Shown: positions 8,466-16,806, counted from the stretch's first letter. The stretch is DNA of 64,000 bases from Vicinamibacterales bacterium (GCA_958296065.1 CATQHX010000018.1:1-64000), one strand, 5' to 3'. The notes: a model not told the origin generated them from the sequence alone. Numbers and translations: made by a program.

Positions 8466-10003
8466 TTACCTCCCTTCCGCCATTATCTCCGCTGCCGCCT
8501 CAGCCCGCTCCGCATCGACGACATCCGGCACCGGACCGCGTCGCCCCGTGCCCCCGCTCCCCTCCGAGCCGGTGTGTCGATGGGAATCGCCATCCGGATC
8601 CTCTTCCTTGGCAAGCGGATCCGGCTCCGGGAGTCCCGCTGCGGCCTCGCGAATTCCGACCTTGCCTGTGGCGGCATCGGCGATCAAGCGCGTGCGGTAT
8701 TCGCGCATGATGTCGATTTCCCGTTCCATTCGACCCATCGCATTGTCCAGTGCGTTTTCTCGGAGATTACGTCGAGCATCTCTTCCTGCTCCTCCAGAGT
8801 CGGAAGCGGAACCGGGAATGCGCGCAACGTGCTGCCATTGGTAGATGCAAGATTCGTGGTCCGCTTCGCCGTGAGCTCGAAGAATCTCCGTCCGTGTTGC
8901 GACTCCATGAGCCGAACCAGAAACTCCGGACTCAGAAGGTCTCGCCTGCACCGTACGGCGAAGATGTGGTTTTGGTGCAGGCATCCAGGGATCTCCTCTC
9001 GCCACACACACCTGCGGCCAAGCTTGTCGATGTCGCCACCTTCTGTCATCAAGACATCGCCGTTCAGCAGAGTTGCCCGGTTCGCGTCCCTGAACGGCAC
9101 GTCGATCGACTTGATGTGCGTCAGTTCCAGATGACCATTCTGGACATTCGCCACTCTCAGGTATGGACGGGATATCGTCCGCGTACTCCCGTACTCCTTG
9201 CCCAAGGTGATGCCCGTCTGAACCGCGGCGACATCTTTGAGGCGGAGTAGCTGCCAATGTCGCGGCAGCTCCCTTAGCCACTGCGCACCGGACAAGTTGT
9301 ACGCCGGGTACGGCCGTCCGGTCCGCACGTCGATCTGCCCCGTGACGGCGTTGTGAACGATCGCCTGCTTCTCTTCCTCCAGCAGCGCGATCAGCCTCTC
9401 CTTGGCGGCAGATGTAGCGCCGAATGCGCCGGTCGGCGTGGTCGAGGAAGCGGACGATGGCGGCTTGCTCCGGCAGGGATGGCATCGCAACGGTCACATA
9501 CTTGAGATCGCTCGAATAGATGTGCACGACGGTGAACCCGCGGCCGATGCACGCCTTCTGACGGGCAGTCGCAGCGCAGTCCTCGCGTAACCGAGGAAGC
9601 GCGCATCGGCATCGATGCTGGGCCGGAGGATGATGACGTCTCCGCCGCAACATGCCGGGCCGGGGATCAAGTTGACCGCGGACTTGCCGATCTCGTCTAT
9701 CGTCTCGCCGGAACCGGCGAACAGCACGTCTCCGTACCGGATTGGTGTGTAGACCGTGTTGGCCGGCTCGGGCGCGACGCACGCCCGGGTCGCGGTGATG
9801 AAGAACTGATGCTGCGTGTACAGGTCGCCGTAGCGCACGCATGGGACACCGGACTCTCGCGCGTCTTCCTTGGTACCACCGCCTCCCTTGAAGAGCCTGC
9901 CGAAGCGGCCGAGCTGCCGTACCTCCCAGTGCGCCGGCACGGCTCCCAGCCACTCCACCCCGGGGTCCTTGTACGCCCGATACGGCTTGAGCTCGGCGGC
10001 CAT
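8466..10003 (-). pseudogene. hsdS: Type I restriction-modification specificity subunit, frame-broken
   Basis: HsdS recognises the target DNA for the methyltransferase. The first target domain begins MAAELKPYRAYKDPGVEWLG and carries GKSAVNLIPGPACCGGD. The central conserved region (SLPEQAAIVRFLDHADRRIR) is in a second frame. The second domain (NLSGAQWLRELPRHWQLLRL and following) returns to the first frame, and the C-terminal REYRTRLIADAATGKV is again in the second frame. Three shifts are needed: near 9560-9590, near 9405-9412 (one extra base in ATCTGCCGCC) and near 8745-8765. Between shifts the sequence is well conserved, so recent inactivation or sequence error are both possible. It starts four bases after the hicA-like gene. 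Confidence 0.8.
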
Positions 10004-10007
10004 CACA

Positions 10008-10256
10008 TCAACCGAAGAGGGTGTCGCGTACTGCCTGCTTGGGCCGACCCAGGAATGCCGCCACATCGGCGATGATCGCGTCCAGCGTGCCGATTCTCAC
10101 GTCCCGATGCCGCGGTACGGTCACCTGATGCTGCTCGCCTTCCGCCGTCAGCGTCACGGTCATGTGGCTGCCCCGGCTCCGAGTCACGCGGTAGCCGTAG
10201 TGACGGGCGAGCCGCCGGGCGACCTCGACGCCCGAGAGGTCGCGGGGCAGCTTCAT
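10008..10256 (-). CDS. HicA family toxin-like protein
   Basis: An 82-residue protein with the double-stranded-RNA-binding-like HicA fold signature: MKLPRDLSGVEVARRLAR, YGYRVTRSRGSHMTV with the catalytic-type His in GSH, then HQVTVPRHRDVRIGTLDAII. HicA toxins are mRNA interferases that bind and cleave transcripts. The ATG overlaps the stop of the upstream HicB-like gene by four bases (ATGA), typical of a toxin-antitoxin pair, here in antitoxin-first order. It is nested between hsdM and hsdS with only four bases to hsdS, so it is transcribed as part of the restriction-modification operon. Activity is not shown. Confidence 0.85.
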   Translation of the reverse strand: MKLPRDLSGVEVARRLARHYGYRVTRSRGSHMTVTLTAEGEQHQVTVPRHRDVRIGTLDAIIADVAAFLGRPKQAVRDTLFG

Positions 10257-10495
10257 ACCGCGATGGCCTCCTCCCGGACCAGGTGCAGGCGGATCACGCG
10301 CGGCGCCCCGTCCTCATCGAAGTGGCACAGCACGGCGTCTCTCGCCATCGCCTTCAGATCGTCCCAGTCCTCTCCCTGCGTGTAGATGCTGTAGCCGAGC
10401 GCCCTGGCGTCGTACCCGCCTTCGACCGCTTCCGTGACCTCGAAGATGACCTCCGCCGGCCGCGCCCGCGACTCCACCGCTGCACTGTCATTCAT
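10253..10495 (-). CDS. HicB-like antitoxin
   Basis: An 80-residue protein with the short HicB-like fold: EVIFEVTEAVEGGYDARALG, SIYTQGEDWDDLKAMARDAV and CHFDEDGAPRVIRLHLVRE. Proteins of this type are often mis-annotated as 2-oxoisovalerate dehydrogenase subunit but are the antitoxin partner of HicA. There is no added DNA-binding domain, so autoregulation would need another factor. It begins 24 bases after the hsdM stop and overlaps the toxin gene by four bases. Placing the antitoxin inside the restriction-modification operon could stabilise the whole cassette; this is inference. Confidence 0.85.
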   Translation of the reverse strand: MNDSAAVESRARPAEVIFEVTEAVEGGYDARALGYSIYTQGEDWDDLKAMARDAVLCHFDEDGAPRVIRLHLVREEAIAV

Positions 10496-10519
10496 TGCCT
10501 GCTCCCGTCGCGCTCGTCC

Positions 10520-12517
10520 TCATCGTGTCGCGGTCGGTTCACCATGGCCCAGAATCTCCGCCAGCAATCCCTCTGTGTCTTTCTCCAGCGCCAGAATGTC
10601 AGCCCGGATTTCCGTCAGCGTCCGCATCGGTTTCGGCTTGTAGAAGTACCGCGTGAAGCTGATCTCGTAGCCGACCTTCACGCTGTCGGCCTGGTACCAC
10701 GCGTCGGCGGCGTACGGCAGCACTTCACGCCGCAGGAACGCCTCGATGCCGCCCTCCTCCTGCAGAGGGATCTGCTCGGTATCGCGCAGGTCGGCGTCCG
10801 GCTCGTACTCCACAACGGCCGCCCGACCGTCGACGGTGGCCGCGAACGGCCCACGCAGCGGATCGGCCTCCGTTCCCCGCTTGTGGATCTTCCGGATGAT
10901 CGCCGGCGCCTCATCGCTCCGCTTCCCGTTCTCCTTCAGCTCCCGTATCTCGGCCGGCTTGTAGACGCGGTTCGGGTCGGCGCCCTCGATGCGCAGGGGC
11001 CGCTCGACCGTCACCTTCCAGTAGCCGAAGGCGGCGTTGTCGAAGATTTTGCTCTGGTCGGTCTCCTCGAAGGCGAGGAACGTGTGGCAGATGCGGGCGA
11101 TGTCCTCGTCGCCGAGCTCGCAGTTCTTCTTGCCCAGGTTCTTGCGGAGCGGCCGGTACCACTTCGTGGCGTCGATCAACTGCACCTTGCCGCGGCGGTG
11201 CTCGGGCTTGCGGTTGGTGAGCACCCAGACGTAGGTGGCGATGCCGGTGTTGTAGAACATGTTGAGCGGGAGGGCGACTATCGCCTCCAGCCAGTCGTTC
11301 TCGATGATCCAGCGGCGGATGTTGCTCTCGCCCTGGCCGGCGTCGCCGGTGAACAGCGAGCTGCCGTTGTGGACCTCGGCGATGCGGCTGCCGAGCGGCG
11401 TGTCCTGCTTCATCTTCGAGAGCTTGTTGGCGAGGAACAGCATCTGGCCGTCGCTGGAGCGCGTGACCAGGGAGTACTCGGCATCGCCGGCGTGCTCGAT
11501 GACGAAGCGCGGGTCGCGCATCTCCTTCTTGCCGCCCATGCGCTCCAGGTCACTCTTCCAGCTCTTGCCGTAGGGCGGGTTCGAGAGCATGAAGTCGAAC
11601 TCGCGCGACGGGAAGGCGTCGTTCGCAAGGGTGGAGTGCTCCGGGCCGCCCACGATGTGGTCGCCGCCGTCGCCCTCACCCTTCAGCAGCAGGTCGGCCT
11701 TGCAGATGGCGTAGGTCTCGGCGTTGATCTCCTGGCCGTAAAGGTGCGTGGACACGTCCTTGTTCTGCTCGGCCGCAAGCTCCCGCAGCGTTTCCTCGGC
11801 GACGGTCAGCATGCCGCCGGTGCCGCAGGCGCCGTCGTAGAGGAGATAGGTGCTGGACTTGATCCGGTCGGCGACGGGCAAGAAGACGAGCTTCGCCATC
11901 AGCCGCACGGCGTCGCGCGGCGTCCAGTGTTCGCTCGCCTCCTCGTTGTTCTCCTCGTTGAAGCGGCGGACCAGCTCCTCGAAGATCGAGCCCATGCCGT
12001 GGTTGTCGAGGCCGGGATGGCGGACCGAGCCGTCGGCGTTCTTCACCGGCGCGGGGCTCAGGTTGACGTCGGGCGACGTGAGCTTCTCGATCAGCGTGCC
12101 GAGTGCGTCGGCCTTCGACAGCCGCGGGATCTGGTTGCGGAACTCGAAGTTGTCCAGGATGTCCTGCACGTTGGGCGAGAAGCCGTCGAGCCAGGCGCGG
12201 AAGTCGGCCTCGAGCCGCTGGCGGCTGGCTACGGCACGCAGGTCGCGCAGGGTGAACTTCGACGTGTTGTAGAAGGCCTGTCCCGCCGCCTGCCGCAGGG
12301 CCGCGTCCTGTGTGACCACACCGGCGTCGTCGAGCACGGCCTTCGTGTCGAGCACTTCCTGCTTGCTGTCCTCCAGCACCGCGTCCAACCGGCGCAGCAC
12401 GGTCATGGGGAGGATGACGTCGCGGTACTTGCCGCGCACGTAGAGGTCGCGCAGGACGTCGTTGGCGATGCTCCAGATGTAGCTGGCGATCCAGTGTGCG
12501 TTGCCGTTGGTCGTCAT
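10520..12517 (-). CDS. hsdM: Type I restriction-modification DNA methyltransferase subunit
   Basis: N6-adenine methyltransferase subunit of a type I restriction-modification enzyme, 665 residues. The N-terminal HsdM helical domain reads HWIASYIWSIANDVLRD. The SAM-binding motif GACGTGGML is near residue 230 and the catalytic NPPYGKSW near 310. A C-terminal coiled segment (LTEIRADILALEKDTEGLLA) fits contact with HsdS. The start is the ATG with GGAG five bases upstream; the frame extends further upstream, but without family sequence. It heads a tight minus-strand string: hicB-like, hicA-like, hsdS, DUF433, DUF433, DUF5615. No hsdR is present downstream, so at most methylation would remain, and only if hsdS is functional. 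Confidence 0.95.
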   Translation of the reverse strand: MTTNGNAHWIASYIWSIANDVLRDLYVRGKYRDVILPMTVLRRLDAVLEDSKQEVLDTKAVLDDAGVVTQDAALRQAAGQAFYNTSKFTLRDLRAVASRQRLEADFRAWLDGFSPNVQDILDNFEFRNQIPRLSKADALGTLIEKLTSPDVNLSPAPVKNADGSVRHPGLDNHGMGSIFEELVRRFNEENNEEASEHWTPRDAVRLMAKLVFLPVADRIKSSTYLLYDGACGTGGMLTVAEETLRELAAEQNKDVSTHLYGQEINAETYAICKADLLLKGEGDGGDHIVGGPEHSTLANDAFPSREFDFMLSNPPYGKSWKSDLERMGGKKEMRDPRFVIEHAGDAEYSLVTRSSDGQMLFLANKLSKMKQDTPLGSRIAEVHNGSSLFTGDAGQGESNIRRWIIENDWLEAIVALPLNMFYNTGIATYVWVLTNRKPEHRRGKVQLIDATKWYRPLRKNLGKKNCELGDEDIARICHTFLAFEETDQSKIFDNAAFGYWKVTVERPLRIEGADPNRVYKPAEIRELKENGKRSDEAPAIIRKIHKRGTEADPLRGPFAATVDGRAAVVEYEPDADLRDTEQIPLQEEGGIEAFLRREVLPYAADAWYQADSVKVGYEISFTRYFYKPKPMRTLTEIRADILALEKDTEGLLAEILGHGEPTATR

Positions 12518-12848
12518 GCCGACTCCGGTCGGTCGATCGCTCTGTGCTCGCATTATTCTTGCACGTACTGCTGCGTGCCCCCGGGTCGCGGGTCCGCGCG
12601 ATGGAGATTCAATGTCGTGGTGCTTCTGGCGTTCCGGTCCGGCGATCTGCAACACGTCCTCAACCACGGCAAGTGAGTCGGCACCATCAGCGCGGTGACG
12701 AGGTACCGGATCGATGCGCTGCTTCCAGACACAGAGCGGGGCCGCGACCTTGCTCCTTCTCGGACCAGCGTTGCTTGTAGCTGCGGTCCCCAAGCATTCC
12801 CAGGTGTTCCCAGACCTACTTCACGCCAGTGTCGTCGTCAGGCATCGA
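12518..12848 (-). other. Gene-free interval upstream of hsdM
   Basis: About 330 bases between the hsdM start and the end of the vapC-like gene. I see no convincing gene on either strand; open frames here have no ribosome site or family similarity. It presumably holds the hsdM promoter. No strong hairpin or repeat was seen by eye. Confidence 0.5.
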
Positions 12849-13232
12849 TCAATAGGGAGGCTTGAGTCCCTTGAACATCGGAAAGTGCTTCAGGTTGGTC
12901 GTCTTGAGGTCTGCATCGAGTTCCTGGGCGAGAGCGGCAACGATGAGGTCGGCCGCCTCGATGCCCGGATGCGAGCGCAGGTAGCGTCTTCCCAGTGCGC
13001 CGGCTGCCTCGGAGACCGACTCGTCGACCTCGGCCCAGGACACCAGGCGCAGGAGATCGCGTGTCGCCGTTTCCTCGTCGGCGCGCATCCCCGCCAGCAG
13101 CTCCGTCCGGACGATGCAGGAGCTCCATAGCTCGTCACCGCGGGCGATGGCTTCGGGAATGAGCAGGGTGGCGGTTGCGGGCCTCCCTCGCAGATGATCG
13201 ATGAGCACCGACGTGTCGAGGACCAGTCGCAT
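12849..13232 (-). CDS. vapC: VapC-type PIN domain ribonuclease toxin
   Basis: A 127-residue PIN domain protein. The acidic active-site positions are visible: Asp in MRLVLDTSVLIDHLRG, Glu in SSCIVRTELLAG, and Asp in GIEAADLIVAALA; the family's last acidic region appears as LDADLKTTNLKHF. VapC toxins are Mg-dependent endoribonucleases, often acting on tRNA or rRNA. The ATG lies two bases after the VapB stop, so the two genes are co-translated. The frame runs on upstream, but only because it overlaps vapB. The pair precedes the restriction-modification operon on the same strand, 330 bases away. Confidence 0.9.
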   Translation of the reverse strand: MRLVLDTSVLIDHLRGRPATATLLIPEAIARGDELWSSCIVRTELLAGMRADEETATRDLLRLVSWAEVDESVSEAAGALGRRYLRSHPGIEAADLIVAALAQELDADLKTTNLKHFPMFKGLKPPY

Positions 13233-13234
13233 CG

Positions 13235-13498
13235 CTACCGGTCCGTCAGCCGCGACAGTCGCCTCGATCCCCGGACGCGCTCGACGTACTCCGCGCCCGA
13301 TTCCGGGAAGTCCTTCCACGCGCCGGCCGTCCGCCGGGCCACCCGTACCCGGTCCGCCGTGCTCGGCTCGCGGCGCGGCGCGTACGCGTCGTCGATAGCC
13401 GTGCGGATGAGCTCCGACACCGTGCAACCGGTCGCCTGGCTCCGGCCCCGCAAGAGTCGCCCCTGCTCCTCGGTGAGATAAATCTGCGTGCGCTGCAT
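13235..13498 (-). CDS. vapB: VapB-type ribbon-helix-helix antitoxin
   Basis: An 87-residue protein. The N-terminal ribbon-helix-helix reads MQRTQIYLTEEQGRLLRGRS, then ATGCTVSELIRTAIDDAY. The C-terminal tail (RTAGAWKDFPESGAEYVERV) fits the toxin-binding part of VapB antitoxins. The chosen ATG immediately follows a perfect 8-base inverted repeat that is the likely operator; earlier in-frame starts would place the operator inside the gene. VapB should neutralise the downstream VapC and, with it, repress this promoter. Confidence 0.88.
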   Translation of the reverse strand: MQRTQIYLTEEQGRLLRGRSQATGCTVSELIRTAIDDAYAPRREPSTADRVRVARRTAGAWKDFPESGAEYVERVRGSRRLSRLTDR

Positions 13499-13517
13499 GA
13501 TGTATGCATCATACATC
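13499..13517. promoter_or_regulatory. Inverted repeat, probable VapB operator
   Basis: Perfect dyad GATGTATG-CAT-CATACATC directly abutting the vapB start codon. Ribbon-helix-helix antitoxins bind such short palindromes to autoregulate. The position next to the ATG suggests a leaderless or very short-leader transcript, or direct blocking of initiation. Confidence 0.7.
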
Positions 13518-13537
13518 GCAGGCGCCATCGGAGGCAG

Positions 13538-13645
13538 ATGCATCTCGTCCGGGCTTCAACACTCGACGGAAGGCCGTTGGCGCTGCCCGCTGAATGCCGC
13601 GAACGGATGATGCATCTCGTCCGGGCTTCAAACACTCGACGGAAG
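13538..13645. repeat. Two direct repeats of about 36 bases, 72 bases apart
   Basis: Copy one (13538-13572) and copy two (13610-13645) share ATGCATCTCGTCCGGGCTTC followed by an ACACTCGACGGAAG block; copy two has one extra A. The unit and the gap are both about 36 bases, which is CRISPR-like in size. Only two copies exist and no cas gene is in the window. A dispersed intergenic repeat is as likely. Confidence 0.7.
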
Positions 13646-13746
13646 TGTGCGGGTGTGTTGGCCGGGGAGGGAATGGCGCCAGCCGAAGGAGGGAATGGCG
13701 CCGGCCCGATGGGAGGACCGACGCCATTCGGTGTTGCTGCGGATCG

Positions 13747-13783
13747 GACCGGCGGGGGCGATGACTGTCGCCGCCCGCCGGTC
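13747..13783 (-). terminator. Strong hairpin downstream of the selenoprotein gene
   Basis: GACCGGCGGG pairs with CCCGCCGGTC, and inside it GGCGA pairs with TCGCC around loop CAGTCA. It starts seven bases after the stop codon of the redoxin gene. No U-tract follows, so it may be an intrinsic terminator of the GC-rich type or an RNA-stabilising 3' end. Confidence 0.55.
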
Positions 13784-13789
13784 GGCCTA

Positions 13790-14935
13790 CTAGTCCTGCT
13801 GCAGGGCGCGGGTCCGATCCAGAGACTGCACCGCGAGGGTCCAGGTGAGCGGCACCGACTCGGGGTTGAAGCAGACCTTGTCGTCGCACGCCTGGTAGTC
13901 GAGGCGGCCCGTCAGCGTCAGCGCGTCGATCTCGGCTAGACGCGCCGTCGACTCGGGATCTCCCTCCACCACGATCTCCTGCACGAGACGGAACGGCCGC
14001 TGGTAGACCGGCACGCGCTCGTCGAGCGGCTCGAAGTGGTAGATCTCCGACGCTGGATACTCCGCTGCCGGCGCCCGCAGGAAGCTCGGCATGTCCAGGT
14101 GCAGGCCGATCACCCGGTAGCCCATCTCGGCGGCGCCCGGCGCGTAGACGTGCATGTTCGCTTTGGGCGTGATGTCGAGCGCGAGGTGGAAGCGGCTGCC
14201 GACCGTGATGTCCGGGTTGCTCTGCGACGCGGCGATTTCCAGGTGCGCCGTTTCGCCCGAGGAGCCGGAGATCCCCGACAGCGGCGAGCCGAGCTTCAGC
14301 ATGATGTTCGCCGCGGTGTTGCGCTCGCGGTAGAACTCCTCGAAGAAGCGCGACGTGACGCGCCCCTCGCGGTCGACGATGAAGGTGCCCGGAAACGGGG
14401 TGCCGACGATCATCGGGTTGGCCCCGAAGACCGAGACGTACTGCGCCACGTCGGCCTTGACGTCCTCGTCGTCCTTGTTGGGGCCGATGCCTTCCTCCGC
14501 GACGTGGTTGTAGATGCCGAAGGCGCGGATCGCGGACGAGTCGTCGTCCGAGAGGAGCGGCACGTCCTTGACGTCCTTCCGCTCCGCGAAGGCGGCCAGC
14601 ACTTCCTGCGAGTCGTAGCTGATGGCGGCGACGCCGAGTCCCTGCGCCTGGAGCTCACCGAGACGTTCTTGCAGCTCCACGAGCTGCGCTTTGCAGTACG
14701 GTCACCAGTCTGCCGAACGGTGGAAGACCAGCATCGCACCCTGCTCGCCCATGATGGTGTCGAGCGTCTGGATGCGGCCGTGCTGATCGGGAAGGGCGAA
14801 GTCCGGAATCTTCTCGCCCACCTGCGGGCCGAGCGACGCGACGTCGATCGGCTCCCGCTCCTGCGCGGACGCCGGAGCGTGCGCCAGGAGCACGACGGCG
14901 GCGACGATCATCGTCGCCTGAAGCATGTGTGTCAT
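13790..14935 (-). CDS. Probable selenoprotein: secreted redoxin (UxxC) fused to DsbD alpha-like domain
   Basis: One 381-residue frame interrupted only by UGA at 14702-14704 (codon 78). A signal peptide (residues 1-25, ending APASAQ) and an AhpC/TSA-type redoxin domain come first: PDFALPDQHGRIQTLDTI, then LVFHRSADW-UGA-PYCKAQLVELQ. The UGA takes the first Cys of the CxxC redox motif, giving Sec78-Pro-Tyr-Cys81. The redoxin core continues through GTPFPGTFIVDREGRV. Residues about 190-375 resemble the N-terminal domain of DsbD, with Cys350 and Cys355 in YQACDDKVCF. A hairpin with bacterial SECIS geometry follows the UGA. A gene caller would stop at codon 77 or restart at GTG 14680, losing the active site. 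The start ATG has only a weak ribosome site. Likely periplasmic thiol peroxidase or disulfide reductase; the role is inferred. Confidence 0.8.
14671..14687 (-). promoter_or_regulatory. Candidate bacterial SECIS element
   Basis: In the mRNA a perfect 7-base stem, GCAGCUC-GUG-GAGCUGC, has its loop 21 bases after the in-frame UGA. Published bacterial SECIS models ask for an apical loop 16-37 bases from UGA, a loop of 3-14 bases and a G in its first two positions. All three hold here. SelB would bind this hairpin to deliver Sec-tRNA. Confidence 0.7.
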
Positions 14936-15072
14936 GCGGTGAATGGTAGCATCGGGCACCGGATCGCGTCGCGCCCGCGCCGTCTTCCGGGCGGGTCCCT
15001 CGCCGCCGCGCCGGCGCTCGGTCTCCGCGCCCTCGGCCCCGGGCGCGGGCAACCCGATTCACCGCGACGGTA

Positions 15073-16626
15073 TTACCGCCGCCAGGCGAACATGCGGCTC
15101 AGGATGGCCCGCTGTCGGTCGCTGAAACGCGCCTTGCGCATCTGGTTCGCCGCCTTGCGCAGCGCCTCGGCCTGCGTTGGATAGGGATGGATGGTCGCTC
15201 CTATCGTGCCGAGCCCCGCCCCCGCCTTCATGGCCACGCTCACCTCGGTGATCAGGTTGCCGGCGTCCGCCGCGACGATCGTGGCCCCCAGGATCCTGTC
15301 CGTCCCCTTCCGTACGTGGACCCGGGCGAAGCCGGCGTCCTCGCCGTCGAGCACGGCGCGGTCGACGTCGGCGAGCGGCTGCGTGAACGTCTCCACGGCG
15401 ATGCCCTTCTTCCGGGCGTCCGCCTCGTACATGCCGACGTGGGCGATTTCCGGCTCCGTGTAGGTGCACCAGGGGATGTTCAGCGATTCGGTCGATGCCA
15501 TCCCGAGACCGAAGGGATGCGGGAACAGCGCGTTCTGGATCACGATCTGCGCCATCGCGTCCGCCGCGTGCGTGAACTTGAACGGCGAACAGATGTCGCC
15601 CGCCGCATAGATGCGCGAGTTGCTGGTCCGCAGGTGGGCGTCGACCTGTACTCCGAACCGGCCGTACGACACGCCCGCCTCCTCCAGCCCGAGTCCTTCC
15701 ACGTTTGGGGCCCGGCCCACGCCGACGAGGATCTCGTCCACGGTCGTTTCGTGGGCCTCGCCGGCGGTGGTGAAACGGATCCGCTTGCCGCCACCGTCCG
15801 GGTCGTCCGCGGCGGCGGTCTCCACCCCGTCTATCGTGGTGTCGAAGGCGAACCGCACCCCGTCGCGCTCCATCCGCGCCTGCACCACCGTCGCCGCGTC
15901 CGGATCCTCTCGCGGCAGGATGTGCGGGGTCAGCTCGAACACGGTAACCTCGCTGCCGAAGCGGGCGAATGCCTGAGCGAGCTCGCAACCGATGGGGCCG
16001 GCGCCGATGACGGCGAGGCGCCGCGGCAGCGCCGTCAGCGAGAAGACCGTCTCGTTGGTCAGGAAACCCGCCTCCGCGAGGCCGGGAATCGGCAGGGCGG
16101 TGGCCCGTGCCCCGGTGCACACCGCGGCCCGCGCGAAGCGCAGCGTGGCATCGCCGACGCGCACCGTGTCGCGTCCCGTGAAACGGCCCTCTCCGATGAA
16201 GACGTCGACTCCGAGCCCCTTGAACCGCTCGGCCGAATCGACGTGGCTGATCGCCGCGCGAAGCCGGCGCATGCGGGCCATCGCGGCGCCGAAGTCCCGC
16301 TCGACGCCGCCCGGAAACGTCAGGCCGAACTCGGCCCCGTCTCGCGCGGAGGCCCAGACGCGTGCCGCGCGGATGATCGCTTTGGAGGGGACGCAGCCGA
16401 CGTTCAAGCAGTCGCCGCCCATCAGGTGTCGCTCGATCAGCGCCACCTTCGCGCCGATGCCGGCGGCAACCGCGGCGGTCACCAGGCCGGCAGTGCCGGC
16501 ACCGATCACCACCAGGTTGTAGCGTCCGTCGGGCGTGGGGTTCTCCCACTCCGGCGGATGGACGTTGGCGGCGAGCCGGCGGTTGAACTCGTCGTCGGGC
16601 CGCAGCAAGCCGGAAATTGTACTCAT
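15073..16626 (-). CDS. FAD-dependent pyridine nucleotide-disulfide oxidoreductase (mercuric reductase-like)
   Basis: A 517-residue flavoprotein. It has a Rossmann FAD motif VVIGAGTAGLVTAAV (about 39-53), the redox-active Cys pair in GGDCLNVGCVPSK (Cys73 and Cys78), an NAD(P) motif AVIGAGPIGCELAQAF, an FAD site IYAAGD, and a dimerisation domain ending in IHPYPTQAEALRKAANQMR with the His expected to act with the disulfide. The overall layout is that of dihydrolipoamide dehydrogenase and mercuric reductase; no HMA domain or C-terminal vicinal Cys pair for mercury is present, so mercury reduction is unlikely. It is 137 bases upstream of the selenoprotein on the same strand, a possible operon. The start is ATG, with a weak ribosome site. 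Confidence 0.88.
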   Translation of the reverse strand: MSTISGLLRPDDEFNRRLAANVHPPEWENPTPDGRYNLVVIGAGTAGLVTAAVAAGIGAKVALIERHLMGGDCLNVGCVPSKAIIRAARVWASARDGAEFGLTFPGGVERDFGAAMARMRRLRAAISHVDSAERFKGLGVDVFIGEGRFTGRDTVRVGDATLRFARAAVCTGARATALPIPGLAEAGFLTNETVFSLTALPRRLAVIGAGPIGCELAQAFARFGSEVTVFELTPHILPREDPDAATVVQARMERDGVRFAFDTTIDGVETAAADDPDGGGKRIRFTTAGEAHETTVDEILVGVGRAPNVEGLGLEEAGVSYGRFGVQVDAHLRTSNSRIYAAGDICSPFKFTHAADAMAQIVIQNALFPHPFGLGMASTESLNIPWCTYTEPEIAHVGMYEADARKKGIAVETFTQPLADVDRAVLDGEDAGFARVHVRKGTDRILGATIVAADAGNLITEVSVAMKAGAGLGTIGATIHPYPTQAEALRKAANQMRKARFSDRQRAILSRMFAWRR

Positions 16627-16806
16627 GACGTTGGCTAGGATAGCCGCTTCGTGCGGCCGCACGACGGGCGCGGTGCCCGGCCGCGCCACGTCGACCGTCC
16701 GGGCTGAGCCGTCAACCGCGGTCTCCTGGGGGGCGAGCGAGGATTCCTCCGGGACGTGCCTCCGTCGAGATACGGCTGTACAATTCCTCGATCCTTGGGG
16801 GTGAGC

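Noticed and set aside
10283..12676. A plus-strand open frame of 797 codons antisense to hsdM
   Set aside because: hsdM on the other strand has all methyltransferase motifs; the antisense product has no recognisable domain.
13538..13645. CRISPR array
   Set aside because: Only two repeats, one with an extra base, and no cas gene in the window; listed as a direct repeat instead.
13668..13705. Short direct repeat GAGGGAATGGCGCC, two copies
   Set aside because: Too short and in GC-rich intergenic DNA; no feature can be supported.
13790..14680. GTG at 14680 as the start of a shorter redoxin gene
   Set aside because: It would remove the signal peptide and the whole UxxC active site. The upstream frame is in register and continuous apart from the UGA, and the GTG is the loop of the SECIS-like hairpin.
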